NCBI GenBank assembly: GCA_900541965.1
Contig: UQLN01000039.1
Location: forward strand, 1-40,833
Reading direction: 5' to 3'
Length of the DNA: 40,833 bases
Source of the DNA: an uncultured Parabacteroides sp.
GTDB taxonomy: Bacteria > Bacteroidota > Bacteroidia > Bacteroidales > Tannerellaceae
The notes below the pieces were generated by a model that saw nothing but the letters and a program-made list of their open reading frames with translations, was not told where the DNA came from and made no database searches. Below, piece after piece: positions 1-9,131 of the stretch; position 1 is the stretch's first letter, and every line of letters starts with the position of its first letter. The translations under genes were made by a program, and so were the position numbers.

Positions 1-36
1 GCCGCCGTCTTAAACAAGCGAAAGCTGAGAGAGAAA

Positions 37-66
37 GGAGTTAGTCGAAAGGCTGACTCCTTTTTT
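37..66 (+). terminator. Intrinsic terminator of an upstream gene
   Basis: A 10-bp stem (37-46 with 51-60) closes a GAAA tetraloop and is followed by six T at 61-66, the classic rho-independent form. It must end a plus-strand unit that starts left of the window. One reading frame stops with TAA at 11-13 and may be the 3' end of that gene, but too little of it is present to identify. Confidence 0.85.
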
Positions 67-112
67 CGTTTAAGGGGAAGTCGGTTGCATGGTGTATATG
101 GATGGATAGTCG

Positions 113-230
113 GAAGAACCAGGTTTACGGATGACGTGGATTGAACTGATTAAGACAGATAAGAGTTATTTTTAATTTAAAAATCCATTCCAATCCGCCC
201 TATCCGTGTCATCAGCGGATCTGGTTCTTC
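113..230. repeat. Long imperfect inverted repeat (118 bp)
   Basis: The ends are perfect 10-bp inverted copies (113-122 and 221-230). The arms continue to match inward for about 50 bp with interruptions. Several differences between the arms are G/A or T/C changes that keep G-U pairing, so the transcript could fold into one long hairpin. Inside each arm, GGAT/TGAT words recur about every nine bases. It looks like a dispersed intergenic repeat or a small non-autonomous element. No ORF lies inside. Confidence 0.6.
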
Positions 231-419
231 ACGTTTTTGTGGAATTATTCTACAGTTTTTATAAGTATTCAACAACGGGTTTTTACCGTGTGTGGTGTTG
301 TATGCGTTTAATTATTAAGGATGTAATTTTTTTTAACGTATTTGCCGAAACTTTGGTACGATTATTTCATTCTTAAAATATGATAGTAGATTTAAATCTT
401 ATTTATAGGTAGTAGAAAT
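231..419. other. Intergenic leader of the first RND operon, nothing recognised
   Basis: This AT-rich stretch leads to the adaptor start at 420. I see no good TAnnTTTG promoter word, no hairpin with a T-tract and no convincing ORF. The promoter of the RND operon is probably here but I cannot place it. Confidence 0.3.
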
Positions 420-1586
420 ATGGAAGGAGAAAGATTGATTAGGGGTAGTTTATTTTTTGTGATTTTATTGATTTTGACAACGGGATGCCGGCATAAGCAA
501 GAAGCTATGCCTCCGCTTGTTATTGTTGAGAAACCTTCAAAGAAAGACGTACAGATTTTTGGAGAATATGTAGGGCGTATTCGTGCCGCACGTTTTGTAG
601 AAGTACATGCACGTGTGGAAGGATATCTGGAGCAGATGTTGTTTGTGGAAGGTAAAGAGGTAAAACAAAATGAACCCTTGTTTATAATTAACTCAGCTTT
701 ATATAAAGCGAAAGTGGAAAAGGCAAGGGCACAGTTGAAAAAGAATGAAGCACAAGCAGCTAAAGCACGCCGCGATGTAGAACGTCTGAAACCTTTGTAT
801 GAACAGCATGCCGCAAGCCAGTTGGATTTGGACAATGCGTTGGCATCGTTGGATGATGCGGAAGCGAATATTGCAATGAGTAAGGCTGATTTGGATCAGG
901 CTTCATTGGAATTGAGCTATACAACTGTGACATCTCCGTTGGCAGGATATATTAGCGAACGTTTTGTTGATGTTGGTGCTTTGGTTGGACCGGGCGTTAA
1001 TTCCAAACTGGCAGCAGTGGTAAAGAGTGATACCGTACTAGTCGATTTTAAAATGACCGCGTTGGATTACCTGCGTGCGGAAAGAAGGAATGTGAAATTC
1101 GGTGAACAGGATACTACTCGTTCTTGGCAGCCTACTGTGACGGTTACATTGGCGGATGATTCCGAATATCCGGTAAAAGGTATTGTAGACTTTGCCGACC
1201 CGTTGGTTGACCCACAAACCGGTACATTTGGAGTTCGTGCTGAATTGCCGAATCCCCAACAAAAATTACTTCCGGGACAGTTTACTAAAGTAAAGCTGCT
1301 TCTTGATGTACGGGAACGTGCTATCGTGGTTCCCCGGAAAGCGATTTCCATTGAAAAGGGTGGAGCCTTTATTTATATTGTCCGCCGCGATAATATAGCA
1401 GAAAAGCGTTTCGTACAGACCGGACCTGAAATAGACAATAATATCGTTATAGAACGTGGTTTGGGTGAGAACGAACAAGTAGTTACCGAAGGGTATCATA
1501 AATTGACACCGGGTATGCTGGTTCAGCCTGTTCCTGCCGACGATGATAAAGCGATTGAAGCATTAAGAGAGGAGGTTGGAGAATGA
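420..1586 (+). CDS. RND efflux periplasmic adaptor lipoprotein (AcrA/MexA family)
   Basis: This is the membrane-fusion subunit of a tripartite efflux pump, linking the inner-membrane permease to the outer-membrane channel. The 388-aa protein begins with a short basic segment and a hydrophobic stretch ending in the lipobox LTTGC, so Cys23 should be lipidated; this supports the ATG at 420. A lipoyl/barrel-sandwich half follows (about residues 50-75), then an Ala/Lys/Glu-rich coiled-coil hairpin (about 95-160), the second lipoyl half and the beta-barrel and membrane-proximal domains. Length is usual for the family. The stop overlaps the next start in ATGA (1583-1586), so translation of adaptor and permease is probably coupled. 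The substrate cannot be inferred. Confidence 0.92.
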   Translation: MEGERLIRGSLFFVILLILTTGCRHKQEAMPPLVIVEKPSKKDVQIFGEYVGRIRAARFVEVHARVEGYLEQMLFVEGKEVKQNEPLFIINSALYKAKVEKARAQLKKNEAQAAKARRDVERLKPLYEQHAASQLDLDNALASLDDAEANIAMSKADLDQASLELSYTTVTSPLAGYISERFVDVGALVGPGVNSKLAAVVKSDTVLVDFKMTALDYLRAERRNVKFGEQDTTRSWQPTVTVTLADDSEYPVKGIVDFADPLVDPQTGTFGVRAELPNPQQKLLPGQFTKVKLLLDVRERAIVVPRKAISIEKGGAFIYIVRRDNIAEKRFVQTGPEIDNNIVIERGLGENEQVVTEGYHKLTPGMLVQPVPADDDKAIEALREEVGE

Positions 1587-4500
1587 AGCCGGGATTTTTT
1601 ATAGACCGTCCTGTTTTCTCGACCGTACTTTCGCTGGTTATTGTTATTGTCGGGATAATCGGACTGGTGATGTTGCCTGTGGACCAGTATCCGCAGATTA
1701 CGCCGCCAGTCGTGAAAATCAGTGCCTCATACTCTGGAGCGAGTGCTTTGACGGTATCGCAGGCTGTGGCAACTCCAATTGAACAAGAGCTGAATGGTAC
1801 GCCCGGCATGATTTATATGCAGAGCAGTAGCTCCAATTCAGGAGGCTTGACTATTACGGTAACTTTTGATGTGAATGCGAATCCGGACCTTTCAGCAGTG
1901 GAAATACAAAACCGTGTGAAACTGGCAGAATCCCGTTTGCCGGCGGATGTCGTGCAGAATGGTATTACGGTGGAAAAGCAATCGGCAAGCCAGTTGATGA
2001 CTTTGAGTTTGTTGTCCGATGACCCCCGGTTTGATGAAATTTACCTAAGTAACTTTGCTACGATTAACGTATTGGACGTATTGCGCCGTATACCCGGTGT
2101 CGGGCGTGTTTCCAATGTCGGTAGCCGCTACTATGGGATGCAGATTTGGGTATATCCTGACCGCCTTGCCAATATGGGATTGACGGTAAAGGATTTACAG
2201 AATGCTTTGAAGGACCAGAACAGTGAGTCGGCTGCCGGTGAATTGGGTAAACAGCCTGTATTGGATGTGGATATCACGCTCCCTGTAACTGCACGTGGAC
2301 GTTTATCGACTGTAAAAGAGTTTGAAGACATTGTAGTCCGTGCGAATCCGGATGGTTCGATTGTTCGTATCCGCGATGTGGCAAGAGTATCTTTGGAAGC
2401 CTCTTCTTATTCGACCGAAAGTGGATTGAACGGGAAAAATGCCGCGATCCTGGCTATTTATATGTTACCGGGAGCCAATGCCCTGGAAGTAGCTACGAAC
2501 GTGAAGAATGCAATGAAGGAAATTAGCCAGAACTTTCCGGAAGGTCTGGAATATAAATTCCCTTTTGATGCGACCGAATATATTTCACAATCCATACATG
2601 AGGTGTACAAAACTTTGTTTGAAGCTTTGTTTTTGGTAGTTCTTGTGGTATTCTTGTCCTTACAAAACTGGCGTGCTGCTTTGATACCAACCATCGCAGT
2701 GCCCATTTCTTTGATTGGAACCTTTGGTTTCATGTTGATAATGGGATTCTCATTGAATATGCTGACTTTGCTTGGTCTGATTTTGGCTATCGGTATCGTG
2801 GTGGATGATGCGATTGTGGTGGTAGAAAATGTGGAACGTATTATGAACGAAGAGGGTCTTTCAGCCCGTGAGGCGACGCATCGTGCGATGCATGAATTGT
2901 CGGGTGCTTTGATCGCTACCTCTATGGTGTTGGCGGCAGTGTTTGTGCCGGTTAGCTTCCTGAGTGGAATCACTGGGGCTTTGTATCGTCAGTTTTCAAT
3001 CACGATTGTCGTGTCGGTATTGCTCTCTACCGTGGTGGCTCTGACATTGAGTCCAGCCATGTGTGCGATTATTCTGCGTCCGAGTTCCCATAAGAAAAAG
3101 AATATCGTTTTCCGTAAGATAAACGAATGGTTGGCGAAAGGAAATAATAAATATGTGCATTTGTTGAAACGTGCTGTCACGAATCCGAAACGGATATTGG
3201 CCGGTTTTGGTATAGCAATTGTTTTTATTTTCGTCCTGAACCGGGTGATACCCACCAGTTTTATCCCGGAAGAAGACCAGGGATTCTTTACTGTTGAGCT
3301 GGTGATGCCGGAAGGTGCAACATTGGAACGTACCCGTAAAGTAACAGATCGTGCTATTGAGTTTCTTGATAAATTGCCAGCTGTAGCTTATGTACAGAAT
3401 GTGACGGGTAGTAGTACGAGAGTAGGAACTTCTCAAAGCCGTTCTACATTGACCGTAATATTGAAACCTTGGGAAGAACGTAAGTCATCAGGCATGAAGG
3501 TAGAAGATGTGATGGAAGTGGCACGTAAGGAATTTCTTTTCTATCCGGAGATTCTTGCTTACTTCAGCCGTCCGCCTGTTATTCCAGGGTTAGGGGAAAG
3601 CGGAGGTATAGAAATGCAGCTCGAAGCCCGTGGAGATGCCGGTTGGGAAAATCTGGTGGCGGCAGCAGATACGTTTATGCTTTATGCATCCCAATCCCCC
3701 GAATTAAGAGGTGTTTCGTCGGCTATGCAGGCAGAGATACCGCAATTGTACTTTAATGTAGATCGCGACCGGGCCAAATTTTTGGGGATTCCTTTGACGG
3801 ATATCTTTTCAACTATGAAGGCTTATCTGGGGTCTGTTTATGTGAACGATTTCAATATGTTCAACCGTATTTACAAAGTTTATATCCAGGCTGAAGCGCC
3901 TTATCGTGCTACACAGGATGATTTGGGACTTTTTTTCGTACGGGCACAGAATGGTTCGATGATTCCACTTACGGCACTCGGAACGACTAATTATACAACA
4001 GGTCCGGGTACTATCAAGCGTTTCAATATGTTTACAACGGCTGCAATCAGTGCGGTAGCGGCTCCGGGATACAGTTCCGGTGAAGCTATGGCTGCCATGC
4101 AACGGATTGCCCGCGAGCATTTGCCGGATAATATAGGTATTGAATGGAGCGGCCTTTCCTATCAGGAGAAAAAGGCCGGCGGACAAACCGGATTTGTGCT
4201 TGCACTTGTGTTCTTGTTTGTATTCTTGTTCCTGGCAGCCCAGTATGAAAGTTGGATCGTGCCTATCTCTGTCCTGCTTTCACTTCCGATAGCAGCATTA
4301 GGGGCTTATCTTGGCATATGGGTGACGGGACTTCATAATGATATTTATTTCCAGATCGGATTGGTTACGTTGATAGGCTTGGCTGCCAAGAATGCAATCT
4401 TGATTGTAGAGTTCGCAAAAGTACAGGTCGATGCCGGGGTTAGTGCAGTGGAAGCTGCGATTCATGCAGCCCAGATGCGTTTTCGGCCGATATTGATGAC

Positions 4501-4714
4501 TTCTTTGGCTTTTGTGTTGGGGATGCTTCCGATGGTTCTGGCAACCGGACCGGGTTCGGCATCACGCCATAGTATCGGAACCGGGGTATTTTTCGGAATG
4601 CTTGTGGCCATTACGGTAGGAATTGTACTGGTTCCATTCTTCTTTGTTTTTATCTATAAATTGAAGGGGAAGATGCGATTGGATAATATTTTGAAGCGGA
4701 AAGCAAAAGCTTGA
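1583..4714 (+). CDS. RND multidrug efflux permease (AcrB-like, HAE1 family)
   Basis: This inner-membrane proton/drug antiporter has 1043 aa, the usual AcrB length. It starts with the family signature FFIDRPVFSTV. TM4 carries the Asp pair of the proton relay (D408-D409 in GIVVDDAIVVVENVER; AcrB D407/D408), and the TM10 lysine is K936 in LAAKNAILIVEFAK (AcrB K940). Two large periplasmic loops lie after TM1 and TM7. The complete relay indicates a working proton-driven pump. The gene overlaps the adaptor by 4 nt and is followed after 23 nt by the outer-membrane channel. Export of hydrophobic drugs, dyes or bile salts is a family-level expectation, not shown here. Confidence 0.95.
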   Translation: MKPGFFIDRPVFSTVLSLVIVIVGIIGLVMLPVDQYPQITPPVVKISASYSGASALTVSQAVATPIEQELNGTPGMIYMQSSSSNSGGLTITVTFDVNANPDLSAVEIQNRVKLAESRLPADVVQNGITVEKQSASQLMTLSLLSDDPRFDEIYLSNFATINVLDVLRRIPGVGRVSNVGSRYYGMQIWVYPDRLANMGLTVKDLQNALKDQNSESAAGELGKQPVLDVDITLPVTARGRLSTVKEFEDIVVRANPDGSIVRIRDVARVSLEASSYSTESGLNGKNAAILAIYMLPGANALEVATNVKNAMKEISQNFPEGLEYKFPFDATEYISQSIHEVYKTLFEALFLVVLVVFLSLQNWRAALIPTIAVPISLIGTFGFMLIMGFSLNMLTLLGLILAIGIVVDDAIVVVENVERIMNEEGLSAREATHRAMHELSGALIATSMVLAAVFVPVSFLSGITGALYRQFSITIVVSVLLSTVVALTLSPAMCAIILRPSSHKKKNIVFRKINEWLAKGNNKYVHLLKRAVTNPKRILAGFGIAIVFIFVLNRVIPTSFIPEEDQGFFTVELVMPEGATLERTRKVTDRAIEFLDKLPAVAYVQNVTGSSTRVGTSQSRSTLTVILKPWEERKSSGMKVEDVMEVARKEFLFYPEILAYFSRPPVIPGLGESGGIEMQLEARGDAGWENLVAAADTFMLYASQSPELRGVSSAMQAEIPQLYFNVDRDRAKFLGIPLTDIFSTMKAYLGSVYVNDFNMFNRIYKVYIQAEAPYRATQDDLGLFFVRAQNGSMIPLTALGTTNYTTGPGTIKRFNMFTTAAISAVAAPGYSSGEAMAAMQRIAREHLPDNIGIEWSGLSYQEKKAGGQTGFVLALVFLFVFLFLAAQYESWIVPISVLLSLPIAALGAYLGIWVTGLHNDIYFQIGLVTLIGLAAKNAILIVEFAKVQVDAGVSAVEAAIHAAQMRFRPILMTSLAFVLGMLPMVLATGPGSASRHSIGTGVFFGMLVAITVGIVLVPFFFVFIYKLKGKMRLDNILKRKAKA

Positions 4715-4737
4715 TGGAAAACTAACAGTATAGTCTT

Positions 4738-6120
4738 ATGAAACAAAACAAATATATAATTATAATTCTTTCCCTGTTTTTCGTAGGAGTTCTTTCTTCC
4801 TGTAAGATAGGGAAGAAATACAGTCGCCCGGAATTGAATCTGCCGGCAGAGATTGTAGAGGATGCTGATACGGCCTCTTCTGTAGAGAATATTCCTTGGG
4901 AGAGTTTGTATGCTGATACGACTTTGCAGCGTTTAATAAAGGTTGCCCTTGAAAATAATAAAGATATGAAAATTGCTGCTGCAAGAATCAAGGAGATGAT
5001 TGCTTCCAAACGTATTAGTTTTGCGCAGCAATTTCCGCAACTTGGAGCTAATATATATGGCCAGAGGGAAGACTTGAATTATGGGGGCGATAATCTAAAG
5101 TCATCACCGGAATATGGTGCTAAGCTTGTGCTTTCATGGGAACTTGACTTATGGGGAAAACTTCGTTGGGCGAATGAGGCCGGTATTGCGGCTTATATGC
5201 AATCGGTAGAAGCACAGCAGGCCTTGAAACTGACTATTATAGCTGAAGTGGCGGCAGCCTATTATCAACTGTGTGCACTTGATCAGGAATTGTTGATTGT
5301 CCAACAAACGTTGGAAGCACGCAGGGAGGGGGTTCGTTTGGCGAAACTTCGTTTTGAAGGTGGTTTGACTTCCGAAACTTCTTATAACCAGGCCCAGGTG
5401 GAATTGGCTCGTACGGAAACGCTGGTTCCTGCATTGGAAGGTAAAATAAAAATAAAGGAGAGTGATATTTCTTATCTTCTCGGGGAATATACCGGTGATA
5501 TTCCGAGGGGGATGGCTTTAAGCAAGCAGCATTTACCGGATGTTCTTCCTGTAGGTTTGCCTTCTTCATTGTTGGAACGTCGTCCGGATATGAGACAGGC
5601 TGAACAACGTTTGCGCGAAGCAAATGCGAATGTAGGAGTTGCCCATACAAGTTTGTTTCCGCAAATTAGCCTGACAGGCAATCTGGGATTCGAAAGCAAT
5701 GAGCTTGGCGACTTTATAAAAAGCCCGGCTTGGTTTATCGGCGGAAGTTTATTGCAACCTATTTTCGCCATGGGAAAGAATAAGGCGAAGTTGAAAGTAG
5801 CCCGTGCCCGTTATGAACAAGAGGTATTAAGTTATCAGAAAAGCGTGCTCGGAGCTTTCAAAGAAGTAAATAATGCGATTGTTTCCATCCGGAAAGCAAA
5901 AGAAATACGCCAGTCTTACGAACGGCTATTGGAGTCTGCCAATACGTATACCCAGTTGGCTCAGTTGCAATATATCAATGGTATAACGAACTATATTGAT
6001 GTATTGGATGCACAACGTGGATTATTGGATGCACAAATCAGTCTGAATAATGCCATGCTGGATGAGCTGTTGTCAGCAGTTTATTTGTATAAGGCTTTGG
6101 GAGGAGGGTATAATAATTGA
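4738..6120 (+). CDS. Outer-membrane efflux channel lipoprotein (OprM/NodT family)
   Basis: This is the third part of the pump, a TolC-type trimeric channel through the outer membrane. The 460-aa protein starts with a lipoprotein signal ending in LSSC (Cys22), followed by the CKIGKKYSRPEL opening typical of NodT/OprM proteins. Two tandem outer-membrane-efflux repeats follow, with conserved pieces such as SWELDLWGKL near residue 135 and LLERRPDMRQAEQRL near 280. The gene starts 23 nt after the permease stop and is last in the operon. No U-tract terminator follows; the palindrome at 6130-6159 lies directly downstream. Confidence 0.93.
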   Translation: MKQNKYIIIILSLFFVGVLSSCKIGKKYSRPELNLPAEIVEDADTASSVENIPWESLYADTTLQRLIKVALENNKDMKIAAARIKEMIASKRISFAQQFPQLGANIYGQREDLNYGGDNLKSSPEYGAKLVLSWELDLWGKLRWANEAGIAAYMQSVEAQQALKLTIIAEVAAAYYQLCALDQELLIVQQTLEARREGVRLAKLRFEGGLTSETSYNQAQVELARTETLVPALEGKIKIKESDISYLLGEYTGDIPRGMALSKQHLPDVLPVGLPSSLLERRPDMRQAEQRLREANANVGVAHTSLFPQISLTGNLGFESNELGDFIKSPAWFIGGSLLQPIFAMGKNKAKLKVARARYEQEVLSYQKSVLGAFKEVNNAIVSIRKAKEIRQSYERLLESANTYTQLAQLQYINGITNYIDVLDAQRGLLDAQISLNNAMLDELLSAVYLYKALGGGYNN

Positions 6121-6129
6121 CAACTAATT

Positions 6130-6159
6130 CTTATCTTTGTTGCCTGAAACAAAGATAAG
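6130..6159. promoter_or_regulatory. metA promoter -7 box inside an 11-bp palindrome
   Basis: CTTATCTTTGT (6130-6140) is repeated inverted as ACAAAGATAAG (6149-6159) with an 8-nt centre. The left arm contains TATCTTTG (6132-6139), a full match to the Bacteroidetes -7 word TAnnTTTG, 27 nt before the metA start. No TTG sits at the usual distance upstream. No T-run follows, so it is a poor terminator. An operator overlapping the promoter is the simplest reading. Confidence 0.5.
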
Positions 6160-6166
6160 AATTGCA

Positions 6167-7099
6167 ATGCCTTTAAACTTACAAAAGAATTTACCGGCTG
6201 TAGAGCTGTTAAAGAAAGAACATATCTTCGTAATGGATTCGTTGCGTGCATCCGAACAGGATATACGTCCGTTGCGGGTTGCTGTGCTGAATTTGATGCC
6301 TCTTAAGGTTACGACCGAAACGGACTTGATCCGTTTGCTTAGTAATACCCCTTTGCAGGTGGAATTGGAGTTTATGAAAATAAAAGGTCATACGCCTAAG
6401 AATACTCCGATTGAACATATGCAGGAGTTCTATAAGGATTTTGATGAAATGCAAGATAATTATTACGACGGCATGATTATTACAGGCGCTCCGGTAGAAC
6501 AGATGCCTTTTGAAGAGGTGAACTACTGGGAGGAAGTGACTGGAATATTCGATTGGGCACGTACGCATGTAACTTCTACTCTTTATATTTGTTGGGCTGC
6601 CCAGGCAGGGTTGTATCATTTCTTTGGTGTACCTAAATATGATTTGCCGGCAAAAATGTTCGGTGTATTCCGCCATACGATGCGTGAACCTTACCAGCCT
6701 ATTTTCCGCGGATTCGATGATGAATTCTATGTACCTCATAGCCGCCATACGGAGATACGCCGTGAAGATATTATGAAAGTGCCCGAACTGACACTGCTTT
6801 CTGAAAGCGAAGAATCGGGGGTCTATATGGTGATGGCACGAGGCGGACGTGAATTTTTCATTACGGGGCATTCCGAATATTCTCCTTATACATTGAGTGA
6901 TGAGTATATTCGTGATGTGAATAAAGGTTTGTCGATTTCGGTTCCCCGCTATTATTACCGGAATGATGACCCGGCACAAGGACCAGTTGTCCGTTGGCGT
7001 GGACATGCGAATTTGCTGTTTACCAACTGGCTGAATTATTATGTTTATCAGGAAACTCCTTTCAAAATCGAGGATATTAAAAACTTGGGTAGTTTATAA
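6167..7099 (+). CDS. metA: Homoserine O-acyltransferase (MetA family; Glu111 predicts acetyl-CoA use)
   Basis: MetA activates homoserine by O-acylation in the first committed step of methionine synthesis. From the ATG at 6167 the protein has 310 aa. With this start the catalytic residues fall exactly on E. coli numbering: nucleophile C142 (TSTLYICWAAQAG) and H235/E237 (FITGHSEYS). An in-frame TTG at 6137 lies inside the promoter palindrome and is rejected. Residue 111 is Glu (GAPVEQMPFEEV), where E. coli has Gly; in this family Glu111 is associated with acetyl-CoA and Gly111 with succinyl-CoA. The product is therefore likely O-acetylhomoserine (UniProt-style name metAA). The next gene begins 11 nt downstream, so the two are probably cotranscribed. 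Confidence 0.93.
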   Translation: MPLNLQKNLPAVELLKKEHIFVMDSLRASEQDIRPLRVAVLNLMPLKVTTETDLIRLLSNTPLQVELEFMKIKGHTPKNTPIEHMQEFYKDFDEMQDNYYDGMIITGAPVEQMPFEEVNYWEEVTGIFDWARTHVTSTLYICWAAQAGLYHFFGVPKYDLPAKMFGVFRHTMREPYQPIFRGFDDEFYVPHSRHTEIRREDIMKVPELTLLSESEESGVYMVMARGGREFFITGHSEYSPYTLSDEYIRDVNKGLSISVPRYYYRNDDPAQGPVVRWRGHANLLFTNWLNYYVYQETPFKIEDIKNLGSL

Positions 7100-7110
7100 G
7101 ATCAGTTTGT

Positions 7111-8946
7111 ATGCAATTATCTCCCCGGAATATAGAATTGCTCGCTCCCGCCAAGGATTATACTTGTGGGATCGAGGCTATAAATCATGGTGCTGACGCT
7201 GTTTATATCGGTGCCCCGAAGTTTGGTGCGCGTGCAGCAGCTGGTAACTCATTAGAGGATATTCGTAAACTTTGCGAGTATGCCCATTTGTTTGGTGCCC
7301 GTATTTATGTGGCACTGAATACTATTTTGAAGGAGGATGAATTGCAGGAAGCCGAACAATTGATTTGGGATATTTACAGGGCGGGAGCGGATGCCCTGAT
7401 TGTTCAGGATATGGGGATTACCCGGCTTGGACTTCCGCCTATTCCGCTTCATGCCAGTACGCAAACGGATAACCGCACAGTGGAGAAAGTGAAGTTTCTT
7501 GAATCGGCAGGTTTTACACAGGTGGTTCTGGCACGTGAATTGTCTTTGAATGAGATTCGCGCTATTTCGGAACAGACTTTCGTACCTCTGGAAGTATTTG
7601 TGCATGGCGCTCTATGTGTAAGCTATAGTGGGCAGTGCTATTTAAGTGCCGCATTAAGCGGGCGTAGTGCGAACAGGGGAGAATGTGCACAATATTGCCG
7701 CCTTCCTTATACGATGGTAGATGTAAACGGGGAAGAGATAGCAAAGGGCAAACATTTGCTATCCTTGAAAGATATGAATCGTTCGGAACAGTTGGAAGCC
7801 TTGCTGGATGCCGGAGTTTCTTCTTTAAAAATAGAAGGACGGTTGAAAGATGTTTCTTATGTGAAGAATGTTACTGCTTATTACCGGAAGAAACTGGACG
7901 CTATCTTAGCACGTCGTCATGAGTATCGCCGTGCTTCTGCCGGTTATACTTCATTTTCGTTTGAACCTATTGCCGAGAAAAGTTTTAATCGTGGTTTTAC
8001 TCCATTCCTTTTGCAGGGTAGAACGGCTGATATAACAGCTTTTGATACGCCTAAATCGTTGGGTGAGCCGATAGGAACCGTGAAAGAACTGAAAGGTAAT
8101 TCTTTTACTGTAGCCGGTTTGAAGCAGTTGAATAACGGGGATGGGTTGGTATTTTTCAATAGTAGGGGAGAACTGGAAGGTTTCCGGGTAAACCGTGTGG
8201 ATGCTAACCGGGTGTTCCCATTGGAAATGCCGGATATTCGCCCCAAAACACCGTTGTACCGGAATTTCGACCAGGAGTTTGAAAAGTTATTGGGTAAACT
8301 TTCGGCAGAGCGTAAGTTAGCTGTACGGATGGAATTCATTGATAATGCTTTTGGTTTTACCTTAAGGATGAAAGATGAAACGGGTACATCTGTATTGCTT
8401 ACCCGTCCTTTTGAAAAGGAACTGGCTCGCCGTGACCAACAAGAGAATATCCGTACCCAATTATCAAAATTAGGAAATACGCATTTTGAAGCGACTGATG
8501 TGCAGGTTTGCATGTCTGATAATTGGTTTGTCCCTTCCTCTTTATTGTCTGATATGCGCAGGGAGGGCGTGGAGAAACTGATAGCTGCCCGGAATATCCG
8601 TTATTCGCGTGAGATAGCCCGGAATCAAAAAGCTGAAGAAGAGGTTCCTTTCCCTGAACGTAAGCTTACGTATTTAGGGAATGTGTCGAATTCCTATGCC
8701 AAAGCTTTTTATGCTGCTCATCAGGTGGATGAGATTGCTCCAGCATTTGAATTGGCGCCTCAGAAAGGGATTCCGTTGATGTTTACCAAACATTGTCTTC
8801 GTTACAGCATGGGATGGTGCCCGACTTACCAGAAAAATAAATCTCCTTACAAAGAACCTTATTATCTGCTCTACAAAGAGACTCGCTTGCGTTTGCAGTT
8901 TGATTGCAAGCACTGCCAGATGCTGGTTTATGAGGATGCGGAGTGA
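7111..8946 (+). CDS. Peptidase U32 family protein (RlhA/TrhP-like, probable RNA hydroxylation factor)
   Basis: This 611-aa protein has the U32 fold from its first residues (IELLAPAKDYTCGIEAINHG, a TIM-barrel start). Cysteines C169, C176, C192 and C196 lie in FVHGALCVSYSGQC and NRGECAQYCRLPY and match the Fe-S cysteine pattern of the U32 RNA-hydroxylation proteins. A C-terminal extension of about 250 residues, with further Cys in RYSMGWCP and DCKHCQM, is like that of the long members such as RlhA (23S rRNA C2501 hydroxylation in E. coli). Many databases call such proteins collagenases, but the Fe-S pattern favours RNA modification. It follows metA by 11 nt and has no promoter of its own that I can see. 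Confidence 0.85.
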   Translation: MQLSPRNIELLAPAKDYTCGIEAINHGADAVYIGAPKFGARAAAGNSLEDIRKLCEYAHLFGARIYVALNTILKEDELQEAEQLIWDIYRAGADALIVQDMGITRLGLPPIPLHASTQTDNRTVEKVKFLESAGFTQVVLARELSLNEIRAISEQTFVPLEVFVHGALCVSYSGQCYLSAALSGRSANRGECAQYCRLPYTMVDVNGEEIAKGKHLLSLKDMNRSEQLEALLDAGVSSLKIEGRLKDVSYVKNVTAYYRKKLDAILARRHEYRRASAGYTSFSFEPIAEKSFNRGFTPFLLQGRTADITAFDTPKSLGEPIGTVKELKGNSFTVAGLKQLNNGDGLVFFNSRGELEGFRVNRVDANRVFPLEMPDIRPKTPLYRNFDQEFEKLLGKLSAERKLAVRMEFIDNAFGFTLRMKDETGTSVLLTRPFEKELARRDQQENIRTQLSKLGNTHFEATDVQVCMSDNWFVPSSLLSDMRREGVEKLIAARNIRYSREIARNQKAEEEVPFPERKLTYLGNVSNSYAKAFYAAHQVDEIAPAFELAPQKGIPLMFTKHCLRYSMGWCPTYQKNKSPYKEPYYLLYKETRLRLQFDCKHCQMLVYEDAE

Positions 8947-9131
8947 AAATAGGAATATACGAGTAATAAACCGTTTTTGCTTATAAAATAATTAGTGTGT
9001 CTATTTACAAGGGTGGTGACTTAGTTCTAACTGTAACTGTCGTTTATATATTGATAATTAAAACAAGATGTATTCTTTTCTACTTAAAAGGTATTATGGC
9101 TCAATTTATTATATGAGTCAATATTTTATAA
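8947..9131. other. AT-rich intergenic stretch, nothing recognised
   Basis: Between the U32 gene and the gene relic I see no ORF, clear hairpin terminator or promoter word. All frames are interrupted. Confidence 0.3.

Noticed and set aside
6130..6159. Palindrome as terminator of the first RND operon
   Set aside because: No T-tract follows on either strand, and one arm is a promoter word.
6137..6166. TTG start extending MetA by 10 residues
   Set aside because: It lies in the promoter palindrome, and the ATG at 6167 places catalytic residues exactly on E. coli numbering.
6209..7006. 265-aa open frame on the minus strand inside metA
   Set aside because: It is antisense to a gene with all catalytic residues, has no promoter or recognisable domain, and is a codon-bias shadow.
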